Positions 1-8,959 of a stretch of DNA of 64,000 nucleotides are shown piece after piece (position 1 is the stretch's first letter; each line of letters opens with the position of its first letter). Under the pieces are notes generated by a model that saw nothing but the letters and a program-made list of their open reading frames with translations, ran no database searches and had not been told where the DNA came from. A program made the position numbers and the translations under genes. This stretch comes from Blastococcus aurantiacus (lineage in GTDB: Bacteria > Actinomycetota > Actinomycetes > Mycobacteriales > Geodermatophilaceae). The stretch spans positions 310,001 to 374,000 of the forward strand of contig NZ_FNBT01000005.1 in NCBI RefSeq assembly GCF_900102425.1, in the 5' to 3' direction.

Positions 1-1910
1 GCCAGGCCTGCGGCGAGCGCCGTCTCCATCTCGGCGTGGGCGGACAGCTGGGCACGCAGTGCCTCGTCGAACAGCTCGACCCGTCCGCGGCCGCGCTCCT
101 TGGCGCGGTACACCGCGGCGTCGGCCTCGGCGAACAGCACGTCGGCGTCGACGCCGGCGTCCTGCGTGACCGCGATGCCGACGCTGGCACCGACCCGCAG
201 GTCGGCGCCCGACCGGCGGATGGGCCGGCTGACGGTGCCGATCAGCCGCTCGGCCAGCTCCACGAGGTCGCGCTCGTCGGTGACGCCCTCGACGAGGACG
301 ACGAACTCGTCGCCACCCAGCCGGCAGACGACGTCCCCGGGCCGCAGCGCGGCACGCAGCCGGTCGGCGATCACGCGCAGCACCGTGTCACCGGTGGCGT
401 GGCCGTGCCGGTCGTTGACCGCCTTGAACCCGTCCAGGTCGACGAAGAGCAGGCCGGTCATGCTGCCCGCGCGCCGGCCGCGGTGCAGCGCGGAGACGGT
501 GAGCGTACGGGCCTGGGTGCGGTTGGGCAGGTCGGTGAGCGGGTCGTGGGCGGCCTGGTGCGCCAGCGCCGTCTGCAGCTCCTCGCGCTCGCGGACCGAG
601 TCCACCAGCTGCTCCACCGAGGCGTGCAGCAGCTCGCCCAGCGGACCGGGCAGCGGCTCGGCCAGCACCGGGGCGGTGAGGTCGCCGCGGGTCATGGCAC
701 CGGCCTGGGCCTGGATGCGGCGCAGCCCCGCCACCGTGGCAGCCAGGGCGGCCGACACGGTGCGGGCCTCGCGCGGCCCGGAGGTGGTGATGTCGACCAG
801 TCTCCCCTGGCTGATCTGGGCGGCCTGGTCGGCGAGCAGCCCGAGAGCACGGGAGACGGTGCGGCCGACGAGCACGGCGCCGGCCACGGCGACGACGACC
901 AGCCCGAACGCGACCGACAGCAGCAGGTTCCGCCGTCCCGTGGCCGTCTCGCGGTCGGCCGTGGACAGCGTCTGCGCCTCGCGGACCGCGCTGCCGAGCA
1001 GGTCGGTCAGCAGAGCGTCGCGGCCCGTGCCCTGGTTGACGAGGTCGATCAGCTGCGGCACGGACAACGTCGCGGCAGCCGCCCCATCGGCGTGCTCCGA
1101 CAGGACGCCGTCGACCGCCACCACCTGGGGCGAGGAGGCGATCTCCCGCCACCGGTCCGCGAGAGGGGGCTGCGACAGCTCGGCCAGGTCCTCCGTGGCG
1201 TGCACGTAGTCCGACCAACTGTCCTCCCAGTCGGCGTGCTCCGCGCTGGACTCGCCCAGCAGCTGCGCGCCGATGAACTCGGGCACCAGCCGGCTGGCCA
1301 GCGTGGCGACCTCCGCGAGGAGCTGCACGTCGCGGGTGGCTGCCATCGTCACGACCGGCGCCTGCTCCGCTGCGGCGGCCCGGGCGGCGCGCCGCTGCGC
1401 GCCGGTCAGGTCCTCGGCGAGGGACATGAAGTCCTGGTACAGCGCGATGGCGTCCGCGTTGTTGCCGTCCGCGGCGGCGCGCACCCAGGCGAGCCGGCGC
1501 GTGGCGGCCGCGACGGCCGGAGCTGCGAGGGACCCGGCCTCGAACTCGTCCAGCACCTGGTCGGTGAGGGCACGGCTGTCCAGCAGCAGCCCGCGGGCCG
1601 CCTCCCGCAAGCCGAGGAGCAGGTCCTTGTCCGGGCCCACCAGCGCGGCGTTGTCCGGGTTGTCGACGATGACCAGCGTCAGCGTGGGCACGATCTCGCG
1701 GACGACGGCGCTGCGGGCGGCGTGCAGCCGGGCCAGGGCGCCGATCGCGGCCTCCGAGCGTGCGGCGCTGCCCGCCTCGTCGACGGCGATGCGGACGATG
1801 GCGCCGGTCAGCGCGACCACACCCAGCAACGGCAGCACGACCAGCGCCGTCAGGTACGCCCACAGGGGCGTACCGCGACGGCGTCGGGCCGCACGGGACT
1901 GGAACCGCAT
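1..1910 (-). CDS. GGDEF (probably GGDEF-EAL) membrane signalling protein, C-terminus outside the window
   Basis: The protein begins at an ATG and reads off the left edge without a stop, so it is 3'-truncated by the window. It has a basic N-terminus, a first membrane helix (about residues 15-38), a roughly 280-residue presumably extracellular helical region, a second helix (about 325-345) and a HAMP-like linker. The GGDEF domain that follows carries an intact GGDEF motif near residues 532-536, preceded by RPGD exactly five residues upstream, which is a complete RxxD inhibitory site. After the domain the chain continues as QLSAHAEMETALAAGL, the usual entry into an EAL domain, so a dual cyclase/phosphodiesterase is likely (inference). 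The sensor region could be a nitrate/nitrite-type helical bundle, but I cannot confirm that. It is divergent from the MFS gene. Confidence 0.9.
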   Translation of the reverse strand, partial: MRFQSRAARRRRGTPLWAYLTALVVLPLLGVVALTGAIVRIAVDEAGSAARSEAAIGALARLHAARSAVVREIVPTLTLVIVDNPDNAALVGPDKDLLLGLREAARGLLLDSRALTDQVLDEFEAGSLAAPAVAAATRRLAWVRAAADGNNADAIALYQDFMSLAEDLTGAQRRAARAAAAEQAPVVTMAATRDVQLLAEVATLASRLVPEFIGAQLLGESSAEHADWEDSWSDYVHATEDLAELSQPPLADRWREIASSPQVVAVDGVLSEHADGAAAATLSVPQLIDLVNQGTGRDALLTDLLGSAVREAQTLSTADRETATGRRNLLLSVAFGLVVVAVAGAVLVGRTVSRALGLLADQAAQISQGRLVDITTSGPREARTVSAALAATVAGLRRIQAQAGAMTRGDLTAPVLAEPLPGPLGELLHASVEQLVDSVREREELQTALAHQAAHDPLTDLPNRTQARTLTVSALHRGRRAGSMTGLLFVDLDGFKAVNDRHGHATGDTVLRVIADRLRAALRPGDVVCRLGGDEFVVLVEGVTDERDLVELAERLIGTVSRPIRRSGADLRVGASVGIAVTQDAGVDADVLFAEADAAVYRAKERGRGRVELFDEALRAQLSAHAEMETALAAGL

Positions 1911-2010
1911 GAGATTCCTGGTCGGCTCGGGGAAACGCCTTCTTGAGCGGATCTCCCCCCACAGAGGCATCCCGGGGCCCGCCCGCCGGCCCGATCGGGG
2001 CCGCCCGACA

Positions 2011-3276
2011 ATGGGCGTCTCGCCGTGCGCCGTGCGGCCGGACGGGGGGCACGTGTCGCAGGGGGCACCGGGAGACGCCGGGACGGAACGCGGGGCGGCG
2101 CGCTGGTGGTGGGTGATCGCCCCGGCCGCGGTGCTCGTCCTGGTGGCGCTGTGCCTGCGGGCGCCGTTCGCCGCGGTCGGCCCGTTGCTCGGCCAGCTGG
2201 GCGACGAGCTCGACCTGTCCACCGGGGCCCTCGCGGTCGTCACGGCGCTGCCGCTGGTCTGCTTCGGGCTGGTGTCGCCGTTCGCGCCGGCGCTGGCCGC
2301 CCGGTTCGGCGTGCACGGTGCGGTCCTGGTGGGCGTCGCGCTCATCGCCGTCGGCGTCCTGCTGCGGGTGGCCGGCGCCCCGGGGCTGTTCGCCGGCACC
2401 GTGCTGCTCAGCGGCGGCATCGCGGTGGGCAACGTGCTGCTCCCCGCCGTCGCCCGTGCCGAGTACGGCGCCCGCGCGGCCGTCGTCCTCGGGTTGATCA
2501 CCGCGGCCATGTCGGGCTCGGCGGCGGTCGGCGCGGGCCTGGCCCGGCCGATGTCCGCCGCGGCCGGCGGCGCGAGCGCGGGCCTGCTGCTGTGGGGCGT
2601 CCTCGTGCTGGCCGCCCTGGTGGCGATGGTTGTGCTGACCCGGGCCCGACGGGGCGCCCCCCGCCCCGACGACGCGCCGTCCGGGGCGCGCACGGCGATC
2701 CTGCGCGACCGCGTGGCGCTGGCCGTCACGCTCTACTTCGGGTTCCAGTCGCTGTCGTTCTACGCGATGCTCACCTGGCTGGCCGACGTGCTCGAGGCGG
2801 AATCGGGCGTCTCCTCCGTGGCGGCCGGTGGGCTGCTCGCCGTCGCCACCGGGCTGGCCGTGCCGCTGGCGCTCGTCGTCCCGGGGCTGGCCGGTCGGCG
2901 CCCGGGCCAGCAGGGATGGGTGCTGCTGGGCGCCCTGCCGGCCATCGCGGCCATCGTCGGGCTGCTCGTGGCCCCCGAGGCGGCACCGCTGCTGTGGGCG
3001 ACGCTCTACGGGATCGGCAGCGGCATCGCGTTCCCGCTGTCAATGATGCTGATCGTCGCCCGCAGTCGCGACGTCGCCCAGACCGGCCGACTCTCGGCGA
3101 CCGCGCAGAGCGTGGGCTACCTGCTGGCCGCGACCGGGCCGCTGGGCGTGGGGCTGCTGCACGACGCCACCGGGGCGTGGGGGCCGGGGCTGGGGCTCAT
3201 GCTCGCCGCCGTCGTCCTCCAGCTGGTGGTGGGCCTGGCCGCCGCCCGCCCCCGCCTGGTGAGCCCCGACTCCTGA
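2011..3276 (+). CDS. MFS transporter, CynX/NimT-like
   Basis: This is a 421-residue protein of about 12 hydrophobic segments with a central basic loop (RARRGAPRP), typical of the major facilitator superfamily. The first helix pair with LRAPFAAVGPLLGQL resembles the cyanate/nitroimidazole (CynX/NimT) branch. The substrate cannot be read from sequence. The ATG at 2011 is chosen; a GTG at 2053 behind GGGGGG is an alternative that would remove 14 residues. The gene converges on the peptide-transporter operon, with two copies of the 22-base palindrome between the two stop codons. Confidence 0.85.
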   Translation: MGVSPCAVRPDGGHVSQGAPGDAGTERGAARWWWVIAPAAVLVLVALCLRAPFAAVGPLLGQLGDELDLSTGALAVVTALPLVCFGLVSPFAPALAARFGVHGAVLVGVALIAVGVLLRVAGAPGLFAGTVLLSGGIAVGNVLLPAVARAEYGARAAVVLGLITAAMSGSAAVGAGLARPMSAAAGGASAGLLLWGVLVLAALVAMVVLTRARRGAPRPDDAPSGARTAILRDRVALAVTLYFGFQSLSFYAMLTWLADVLEAESGVSSVAAGGLLAVATGLAVPLALVVPGLAGRRPGQQGWVLLGALPAIAAIVGLLVAPEAAPLLWATLYGIGSGIAFPLSMMLIVARSRDVAQTGRLSATAQSVGYLLAATGPLGVGLLHDATGAWGPGLGLMLAAVVLQLVVGLAAARPRLVSPDS

Positions 3277-3277
3277 C

Positions 3278-3322
3278 CTGCTTTTCCGCGGAGAAGCAGC
3301 CTGCTTTTCCGCGGAAAAGCGG
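3278..3322. repeat. Tandem pair of 22-base CCGCGG-centred palindromes
   Basis: Two 22-base palindromes lie at 3278-3299 and 3301-3322, separated by one base. Each half reads CTGCTTTTCCG, followed by a near-exact reverse complement. They fill the 47-base gap between the convergent stops of the MFS gene (3276) and dppF (3324). A bidirectional terminator or 3'-end stabiliser role is inferred. Confidence 0.9.
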
Positions 3323-3323
3323 A

Positions 3324-4355
3324 TCAGGGGGTGGCGGTGACGCCGTCCGGGGTCGTCGCCGGGGTGCCGACGACGCCGTGCAGGTGGCACGCCGCCTGCT
3401 GACCGGGCGCGCCGACCGGCTGCAGCGCGGGGTCGACGTCGTCGCAGGGCTCGAACGCGTACGGGCAGCGGGTGCGGAACCGGCAGCCGCTGGGGACGGC
3501 GGCCGGCGAGGGGACGTCGCCGGTGAGCACGACCCGCTTGCGCTCCCGCTCGAGCTTCGGGTGCGGCAGCGGTACCGCCGAGAGCAGCGCCTGCGTGTAG
3601 GGCATCTGCGGATCGGTGCCGACCGCCTCGGCCGGCCCGATCTCCACCACGCGCCCGAGGTACATGACCGCGATCCGGTCCGAGATGTGGCGCACCGCCG
3701 ACAGGTCGTGGGAGATGAACAGCAGCGTGAGCCCCAGCTGCCGCTGCAGCCGGCGCAGCAGGTTGAGCACCTGCGCCTGCACGCTCACGTCCAGGGAGGC
3801 GATCGCCTCGTCGCACACGAGGAAGTCGGGCTCGCCGGCCAGCGCGCGGGCGATGCCGACGCGCTGCCGCTGGCCGCCGGAGAACTCGTGCGGGTAGCGG
3901 CCGGCGACGTTCGCGTCCAGGCCGACGAGCTCGAGCAGCTCGGCGACGCGGGCGGCCTTGTCGCGGCCCTTGCGCAGCCCGTGCACCTCCAACGGCTCGC
4001 TCACCGTCTGGGCGACCGTGCGACGGGGGTCCAGCGAGGCGAACGGGTCCTGGAAGACCATGCCCGCGCGTCGGCGCAACTCCTTGATCCGGCGGCCCTG
4101 CAGCCCGGTGATGTCGGTGCCGTCGAAGGCGATGGAACCGCCGGTCGTCGGCACGAGCCGCAGCAGCGCGTTGCCCAGCGTCGACTTCCCGCAGCCGGAC
4201 TCCCCCACCAGGCCCAGCGTCTCGCCCCGGTAGATGTCGAGGTCCACGCCGTCGACGGCCCGCAGCACCCCAGCCTGCGCCGTGCGGAAGCCGCGCCCAC
4301 CGGTGGGGAAGTGCACCTCCACGCCGCGGGCGGACACCAGCACCTCGCCGCTCAC
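3324..4355 (-). CDS. dppF: Peptide ABC transporter ATP-binding protein (OppF/DppF)
   Basis: This 343-residue cytoplasmic ATPase energises peptide import together with DppD. Visible motifs are Walker A GESGCGKST, signature SGGQRQR, Walker B FLVCDEA and the switch-histidine region FISHDLSAVRH. The C-terminal oligopeptide-transporter extension contains CRFRTRCPYAFEPC, whose cysteine spacing is typical of the Fe-S-like motif in this family. The GTG start overlaps the dppD stop as GTGA and is preceded by GGGAGG five bases upstream, so translation is coupled. It is the last gene of the operon. Dipeptide versus oligopeptide specificity is not resolvable, so the symbol is by family. Confidence 0.92.
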   Translation of the reverse strand: MSGEVLVSARGVEVHFPTGGRGFRTAQAGVLRAVDGVDLDIYRGETLGLVGESGCGKSTLGNALLRLVPTTGGSIAFDGTDITGLQGRRIKELRRRAGMVFQDPFASLDPRRTVAQTVSEPLEVHGLRKGRDKAARVAELLELVGLDANVAGRYPHEFSGGQRQRVGIARALAGEPDFLVCDEAIASLDVSVQAQVLNLLRRLQRQLGLTLLFISHDLSAVRHISDRIAVMYLGRVVEIGPAEAVGTDPQMPYTQALLSAVPLPHPKLERERKRVVLTGDVPSPAAVPSGCRFRTRCPYAFEPCDDVDPALQPVGAPGQQAACHLHGVVGTPATTPDGVTATP

Positions 4356-5446
4356 CGGAGCCTCCCGCGGGGACTTTCGATACCGGAAGTCCCCGGACTT
4401 CCTGTACCGAAAGTCCCGGAGACGGCGGTGCTGCCCGCGCGGGCAGGGCTCTCCGTGCACCAGGTGGCGGCGCGGTGCGGCAGGGCCACGTCCGACGAGC
4501 CGATGATCGCCAGGGGCGGCTGCTCGGTCTCGCACCGCGCGTCGCCCCGCACCGGGCAGCGCGGCCAGAACACGCAGCCCTTCGGCAGGTCGGTGGGCGC
4601 CGGCGGCACCCCGGGCACCGTGGCCAGATCGGGGACGACGCCGTCGACGGCGGGCTGCGCCAGGTCGGGCAGGGCGCCCAGGAGCCCCCGCGTGTACGGG
4701 TGGGACGGGTTCTCCAGGACGTCGTCGACCGTGCCGTCCTCCACGCACCGGCCGCCGTACATGACCAGCACCCGGTCGGCGATGCCCGCGACGACCCCGA
4801 GGTCGTGGGTGATCCAGACGACGCCCATGCCGCGCTCGGCCTGCAGTCCCTCGACCAGGTCGATGATCTGCGCCTGCACGGTGACGTCGAGCGCCGTCGT
4901 CGCCTCGTCGGCGATGAGCAGGGCCGGCGAGTTGGACAGCGCGATCGCGATGATCACCCGCTGCCGCATGCCGCCGGAGAGCTCGTGGGGATAGCGGTCC
5001 AGCGTGCCGGCCGGATCGGGCAGGCCCACCTCGCCGAGCAGGTCCGCGGCCCGGCGGCGGGCGGCGGCCTTGTCCAGGTCGGTGTGCGCGCGGATGCCCT
5101 CGACCAGCTGGCGGCCGATGGTGAGCACCGGGTTGAGCGAGGTCATCGGGTCCTGGAACACCATGCCGGCGCCCGGGCCGCGCACCTGCCGCAGCCGCTC
5201 GGGCTGCATGGTCAGCAGGTCCTCGCCCTGCAGCAGGGCCCGCCCGGTCACCGTCGCCACCCCCTGCGGCAGCAGGCCCAGCAGCGCGAGCACCGACACG
5301 CTCTTGCCGCTGCCCGACTCCCCGACGACGGCGACGGTCTCGCCCGCGCCGACGCTGTAGGACAGCCCGTTGACGACGTCGGCCGGGCCGCGCGGGGTGC
5401 GCAGCCGCACCCGCAGGTCCTCGACCTCGAGCACCGGCGCGCTCAC
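4352..5446 (-). CDS. dppD: Peptide ABC transporter ATP-binding protein (OppD/DppD)
   Basis: This is a 364-residue ATPase paired with DppF. It has Walker A GESGSGKS, Q-loop MVFQDPMTSLNP, signature LSGGMRQR, Walker B LLIADEATTALD and the usual C-terminal CVFWPRCPVRGDARC motif. The GTG start overlaps the dppC stop (GTGA). The last 25 or so codons are odd: they are encoded by two tandem 22-base imperfect palindromes (4371-4416) and give a low-complexity Gly/Ser/Pro tail (FGTGSPGTSGIESP) that is not part of the family fold. This looks like an element inserted at the 3' end of the gene without breaking the frame. Confidence 0.92.
   Translation of the reverse strand: MSAPVLEVEDLRVRLRTPRGPADVVNGLSYSVGAGETVAVVGESGSGKSVSVLALLGLLPQGVATVTGRALLQGEDLLTMQPERLRQVRGPGAGMVFQDPMTSLNPVLTIGRQLVEGIRAHTDLDKAAARRRAADLLGEVGLPDPAGTLDRYPHELSGGMRQRVIIAIALSNSPALLIADEATTALDVTVQAQIIDLVEGLQAERGMGVVWITHDLGVVAGIADRVLVMYGGRCVEDGTVDDVLENPSHPYTRGLLGALPDLAQPAVDGVVPDLATVPGVPPAPTDLPKGCVFWPRCPVRGDARCETEQPPLAIIGSSDVALPHRAATWCTESPARAGSTAVSGTFGTGSPGTSGIESPRGRLR
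4371..4416. repeat. Two tandem 22-base palindromes inside the dppD 3' end
   Basis: Units lie at 4371-4392 and 4395-4416. Each has outer arms GGACTT/AAGTCC, matches its own reverse complement at 18 of 22 positions, and contains TAC near the centre. The two units are also inverted copies of each other (21 of 23 positions with flanks). Length, tandem arrangement and the CTTT/AAAG positions match the intergenic CCGCGG palindromes, so a diverged member of that family is likely (inference). It is located 16 bases before the dppF start codon. Confidence 0.8.
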
Positions 5447-6399
5447 CTGCCGCCTCCGGCCATCAGCGTGCGCTGCCGGGGGTCCAGCACGTCGCGCAGC
5501 CCGTCGCCGAGCAGGTTGAAGCACAGCACGGTCAGGAAGATCGCCATCCCCGGGAAGAAGGCCAGCCACCAGGCGATGTCGATGAAGCCGCGGCCCTCCG
5601 CGAGCATGAGCCCCCACGAGGGGTTGGGCGGCTGGGTGCCCAGGCCGAGGAAGGACAGCGCCGCCTCGGCGAGCACCGCGAAGGCCAGGCTGATCGAGGT
5701 CTGCACGATGATCGGCGGCGCGGCGTTCGGCAGCACGTGCCGGGTGAGCAGCCGGAAGTCCGACGCCCCCACCGAGCGGGAGGCGCGCACGTAGACCTCC
5801 TCGCGGACGCCGAGCACGCTGGCCCGTGTCACGCGGGCGAAGATCGGGATGTAGACGATGCCGATGGCCAGCGCGGTGTTGCCCGACCCGGGGCCGCGCA
5901 CGGCCAGCACGGCGATCGCCAGCAGCACCGCGGGGAAGGCGAAGAGCATGTCCATCACGCGCATGAGGACGTCGTCGACCCACCGCCCGTAGAACCCGGC
6001 GAGCAGGCCGATGAGGGTGCCGATGACCAGCGCGATCCCCACGGCCAGGAAGCCGACCCGCAGCGAGACGCCGGCGCCGAGGATCACCCGGCTGAGGATG
6101 TCCCGGCCCAGGTCGTCGGTGCCGAAGGGATGGGCCCAGCTCGGCGACTGCAGCCGGTCCTGGACCGAGACCTCGCTCGGGCCCTGCGGCGCCAGCGTCT
6201 CGTCGAAGATCGCCATCAGGACGATCCCGACGAGCACCAGGCTGGCGACGGCGGCGGTCGGGTTGCGGGCGAGCAGGCCGAGCGTCTCCCGCCACCGCGG
6301 CCGGGCCGGGCGCAGCGCCGTCGGCCCCGGGGAGGTGCCCTTGGCGTCGCCCTGGCCCGCGACCGGCGCGTCCGGTGGCGGGACCGGAGCCCCGGTCAT
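5443..6399 (-). CDS. dppC: Peptide ABC transporter permease (OppC/DppC)
   Basis: This 318-residue inner-membrane subunit forms the translocation pore with DppB. The N-terminus is a Pro/Ala-rich cytoplasmic stretch, followed by the OppC N-terminal helix (about residues 40-60). The domain starting at HPFGTDDLGRDILSRV is the family hallmark, and there are five further membrane spans. The coupling-helix (EAA) loop is visible around ASRSVGASDFRLLTRHVLPN, with GTQPPNPSWG near the C-terminus. The ATG start is 22 bases after the dppB stop. Confidence 0.92.
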   Translation of the reverse strand: MTGAPVPPPDAPVAGQGDAKGTSPGPTALRPARPRWRETLGLLARNPTAAVASLVLVGIVLMAIFDETLAPQGPSEVSVQDRLQSPSWAHPFGTDDLGRDILSRVILGAGVSLRVGFLAVGIALVIGTLIGLLAGFYGRWVDDVLMRVMDMLFAFPAVLLAIAVLAVRGPGSGNTALAIGIVYIPIFARVTRASVLGVREEVYVRASRSVGASDFRLLTRHVLPNAAPPIIVQTSISLAFAVLAEAALSFLGLGTQPPNPSWGLMLAEGRGFIDIAWWLAFFPGMAIFLTVLCFNLLGDGLRDVLDPRQRTLMAGGGR

Positions 6400-6421
6400 G
6401 GGAGCAGGCCTCGGCTCTGTG

Positions 6422-7363
6422 TCATCGCCGGATCCGTGGGTCGATGGCGGTGTAGAGCAGGTCGACGACGAGGTTGATGACCAGGAAGACCACCGCGAAC
6501 AGCAGGATCGCGCCCTGCAGGACCGGGTAGTCGCGGGCCTGCACCGACTGCAGCGCCAGCTGTCCCAGGCCCGGCCAGGAGAAGACGATCTCCACGACGA
6601 CCACACCGGACAGCAGGTAGGCCAGCTGCACGCCGGTGACGGTGACCAGCGGGAGCAGGGCGTTGCGCAGCACGTGCCAGGTGAACACCTGCCGGGCAGG
6701 CAGCCCCTTCGCCTGCGCCGTACGCACGTGGTCGGCGCCGATGGCCTCCAGGACGCTGGACCGGACGAACCGGGTGATCACCGCGCCCGACACCGTGCCG
6801 GTGACCACCGCCGGCATGACCAGCCGCTGCAGCCAGCCGAGCGGGTCCTCGCTGAGCGCGACGTAGCCGCCCGAGGGCAGCCAGCCCAGCGTCCCGGCGA
6901 AGACCAGGATCAGCACGATCGCCATCCAGAAGTCGGGCACCGAGATGCCGAACTGGCTGATGACCGTGGCGAACCGGTCGATGATCGACCGCGGCCGCAG
7001 CGCCGAGATCGTGCCCAGCGGGATCGCGATCAGCAGCGCCACCAGGATCGAGGCGAGGGCCAGCGTGAGCGTGGCGGGCAGCCGCTCGGCGATCAGCGAG
7101 GTGACCGTGTCGCCGCTGCGGAAGCTCACCCCCAGGTCGCCGGTGACCGCCGATCCCAGCCAGGTGAAGAACTGCTGCACCAGCGGCAGGTCCAGGCCGG
7201 ACCGCTCACGCAGTGTGTCGTAGGCGTCCTGGTTGAACCGCGTGCCCAGGGCGAGCCGCACCGGATCGCCCGGGACCAGGTGGACCAGGGCGAACACGAT
7301 GACGCTGACCCCCGCCAGCACCACCACCGACTGTCCGGTGCGGCGGAGGAGGTACCCGGTCAG
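6422..7363 (-). CDS. dppB: Peptide ABC transporter permease (OppB/DppB), apparent CTG start
   Basis: This is a 313-residue six-span permease with the family N-terminus TGYLLRRTGQ, the LVPGDPV motif after the first helix, and the EAA-type loop ADHVRTAQAKGLPARQV. No ATG, GTG or TTG occurs at the expected start. The codon in the family position is CTG, overlapping the dppA stop as CTGA, with GGAG five bases upstream, so a CTG start with translational coupling is the best reading. The next in-frame GTG codons fall inside the first membrane helix and would cut off the conserved N-terminus. Confidence 0.88.
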   Translation of the reverse strand: MTGYLLRRTGQSVVVLAGVSVIVFALVHLVPGDPVRLALGTRFNQDAYDTLRERSGLDLPLVQQFFTWLGSAVTGDLGVSFRSGDTVTSLIAERLPATLTLALASILVALLIAIPLGTISALRPRSIIDRFATVISQFGISVPDFWMAIVLILVFAGTLGWLPSGGYVALSEDPLGWLQRLVMPAVVTGTVSGAVITRFVRSSVLEAIGADHVRTAQAKGLPARQVFTWHVLRNALLPLVTVTGVQLAYLLSGVVVVEIVFSWPGLGQLALQSVQARDYPVLQGAILLFAVVFLVINLVVDLLYTAIDPRIRR

Positions 7364-8883
7364 GGCAGCTCCACGTTCTCGAAGTTGATCGCCTTGTCCG
7401 CCCGGATCTGGTAGCCGGACAGCCCCGGAGCCCAGGCCTGCACGACGTCGGGGTTGTAGAGGTACAGGTAGGAGACGTCGTCGACGATGATCTTCGCGGC
7501 CTGGTCGTAGATCTCCTTGCGGGCCTCGTCGTCGGTCTCCGTGGCCCCCTGCTGCAGCAGCTGGTCGACCTGCGGGTTGCTGTAGCCCTGGTAGTTGTTC
7601 GGCCCGTCGGTCTGGTGCTGCTCCTGGTAGTACGCCGCCGGGTCCAGGTTGCCCAGCCACCCGAGGTAGAAGGCGTCGTAGTCGCCGGCGCCCTGGCGGT
7701 CGAGCCAGGTGGCGAAGTCCAGCTGCTCGATCTGCACGTCGATGCCGACCTCGTCGAGCTGGCTGGCGATCACCTGGGCGGCGGTGACCGTCTCCGGGTA
7801 CTCGTCGGTGACCATGAGGCCCATCGTCAGCGGCGTCGTGACACCCGCCTGCTGGAGCAGCTGCCGCGCCTGCTCCGGATCGCGCTCGAACGGCGAGTAG
7901 TCGAGGTGGAAGAAGCTGTCCTCGGGGATCGCGGTCTGGTTGGGCTGGGCCGCGCCGAACCACGCCGCCTCCGCGATCTCCTCGCGGTCGAGGGCGAAGG
8001 AGATGGCGCGCCGCACGTCGCGGTTGTCGAACGGCGGGCGCCCGTAGTTCATGGACATGTACCAGTAGTCGACGCTGGGCGTCGTCTCCAGCTCCACGTC
8101 GTCGTCGCCGCCGAGCGACTCGATCTGCTGCGGCGGCACGTTGTCGGTCCACTGCACCTCGCCGTTCTGCAGCGCGGTGAGGGCGGCGGCCGGCTCGGTG
8201 ATGTACTGGAACTCGACGCCGTCGACGCTGGGCGCCCCGTCCCAGTAGTCCTCGTAGGCGGTGAGCACGGTGCTGCTGGCGTCCGAGCTCTCCAGCTGGA
8301 AGGGGCCGGTGCCGTTGGCCTCGGTGGTGAGGTCGAGGTCCTCGGCGGCGTTCTCCGGGAGGATCGCCATCCCCTTGAACGACCCGATCCGCTCGAGCAG
8401 GTTCGGCGTCGGCTGGGACAGGGTGAGGACGACGGTGTCCGCGCCGTCGGCCTCCACGGACTCGACGTTCTGGAAGCGGAAGGAGTTGCTCAGCTCCTCG
8501 TCGATGATCCGGTTGTAGGAGTAGACGACGTCGGCGGAGTCGAACTCGCTGCCGTCGTGGAAGGTGACGCCGTCGCGCAGGGTGAACCGCCACTCCAGGC
8601 CGTCGTCGCTGGTCTGCCACTCCGTGGCCAGGCTCGGCTGCATCGTGAGGTCCTCGGGATCCGGCACGACGAGGGTGTCGTAGACGTTCTCCAGCACCTG
8701 GAAGCTCGCGTACGCGGTGGTGACGTGCGGGTCGAACTGGTCGGGCTGGGCGCTGACGGCGGCGACCAGGGTGTTGTCACCGCCTCCGCCTCCCCCGCCG
8801 GTGTCCACGGAGTCACCGCCCCCGCAGGCGGTCAGCGCGAGCGCACCGGCGGCGGCGAGGGCGAGGGGGCGGGTGGCGCGCAC
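7360..8883 (-). CDS. dppA: Peptide ABC transporter substrate-binding lipoprotein (family 5)
   Basis: This 507-residue lipoprotein delivers peptide, or a similar solute, to DppBC. The signal peptide ends in the lipobox LTAC (Cys near residue 20) and is followed by a Gly-rich linker with a run of seven glycines. Family-5 landmarks include WRFTLRDGVTFHDGSEF, the segment around DNRDVRRAISFALDRE and YNNPQVDQLL-like C-terminal elements. It is first in the five-gene operon A-B-C-D-F, all with overlaps or very short gaps. Ligand specificity cannot be told from sequence. Confidence 0.92.
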   Translation of the reverse strand: MRATRPLALAAAGALALTACGGGDSVDTGGGGGGGDNTLVAAVSAQPDQFDPHVTTAYASFQVLENVYDTLVVPDPEDLTMQPSLATEWQTSDDGLEWRFTLRDGVTFHDGSEFDSADVVYSYNRIIDEELSNSFRFQNVESVEADGADTVVLTLSQPTPNLLERIGSFKGMAILPENAAEDLDLTTEANGTGPFQLESSDASSTVLTAYEDYWDGAPSVDGVEFQYITEPAAALTALQNGEVQWTDNVPPQQIESLGGDDDVELETTPSVDYWYMSMNYGRPPFDNRDVRRAISFALDREEIAEAAWFGAAQPNQTAIPEDSFFHLDYSPFERDPEQARQLLQQAGVTTPLTMGLMVTDEYPETVTAAQVIASQLDEVGIDVQIEQLDFATWLDRQGAGDYDAFYLGWLGNLDPAAYYQEQHQTDGPNNYQGYSNPQVDQLLQQGATETDDEARKEIYDQAAKIIVDDVSYLYLYNPDVVQAWAPGLSGYQIRADKAINFENVELP

Positions 8884-8959
8884 GGGGGCCTCCGAGTGGG
8901 TCGAGGTTCGTCGTCCGCCCTCGACCCTTCACCCGTCCGCGCAGGTCGGCCACCCGAAG

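Noticed and set aside
388..2316. Long minus-strand frame across the GGDEF gene and MFS start
   Set aside because: Arg-rich low-complexity product; the adjacent frame on the same strand carries GGDEF, I-site and membrane helices.
2025..4994. Very long open frame on the plus strand through the MFS gene and antisense to dppF/dppD
   Set aside because: The translation is Arg/Pro/Gly/Ala-rich without family motifs, while the other frames and strand give textbook MFS and ABC ATPases; it is a high-GC shadow frame.
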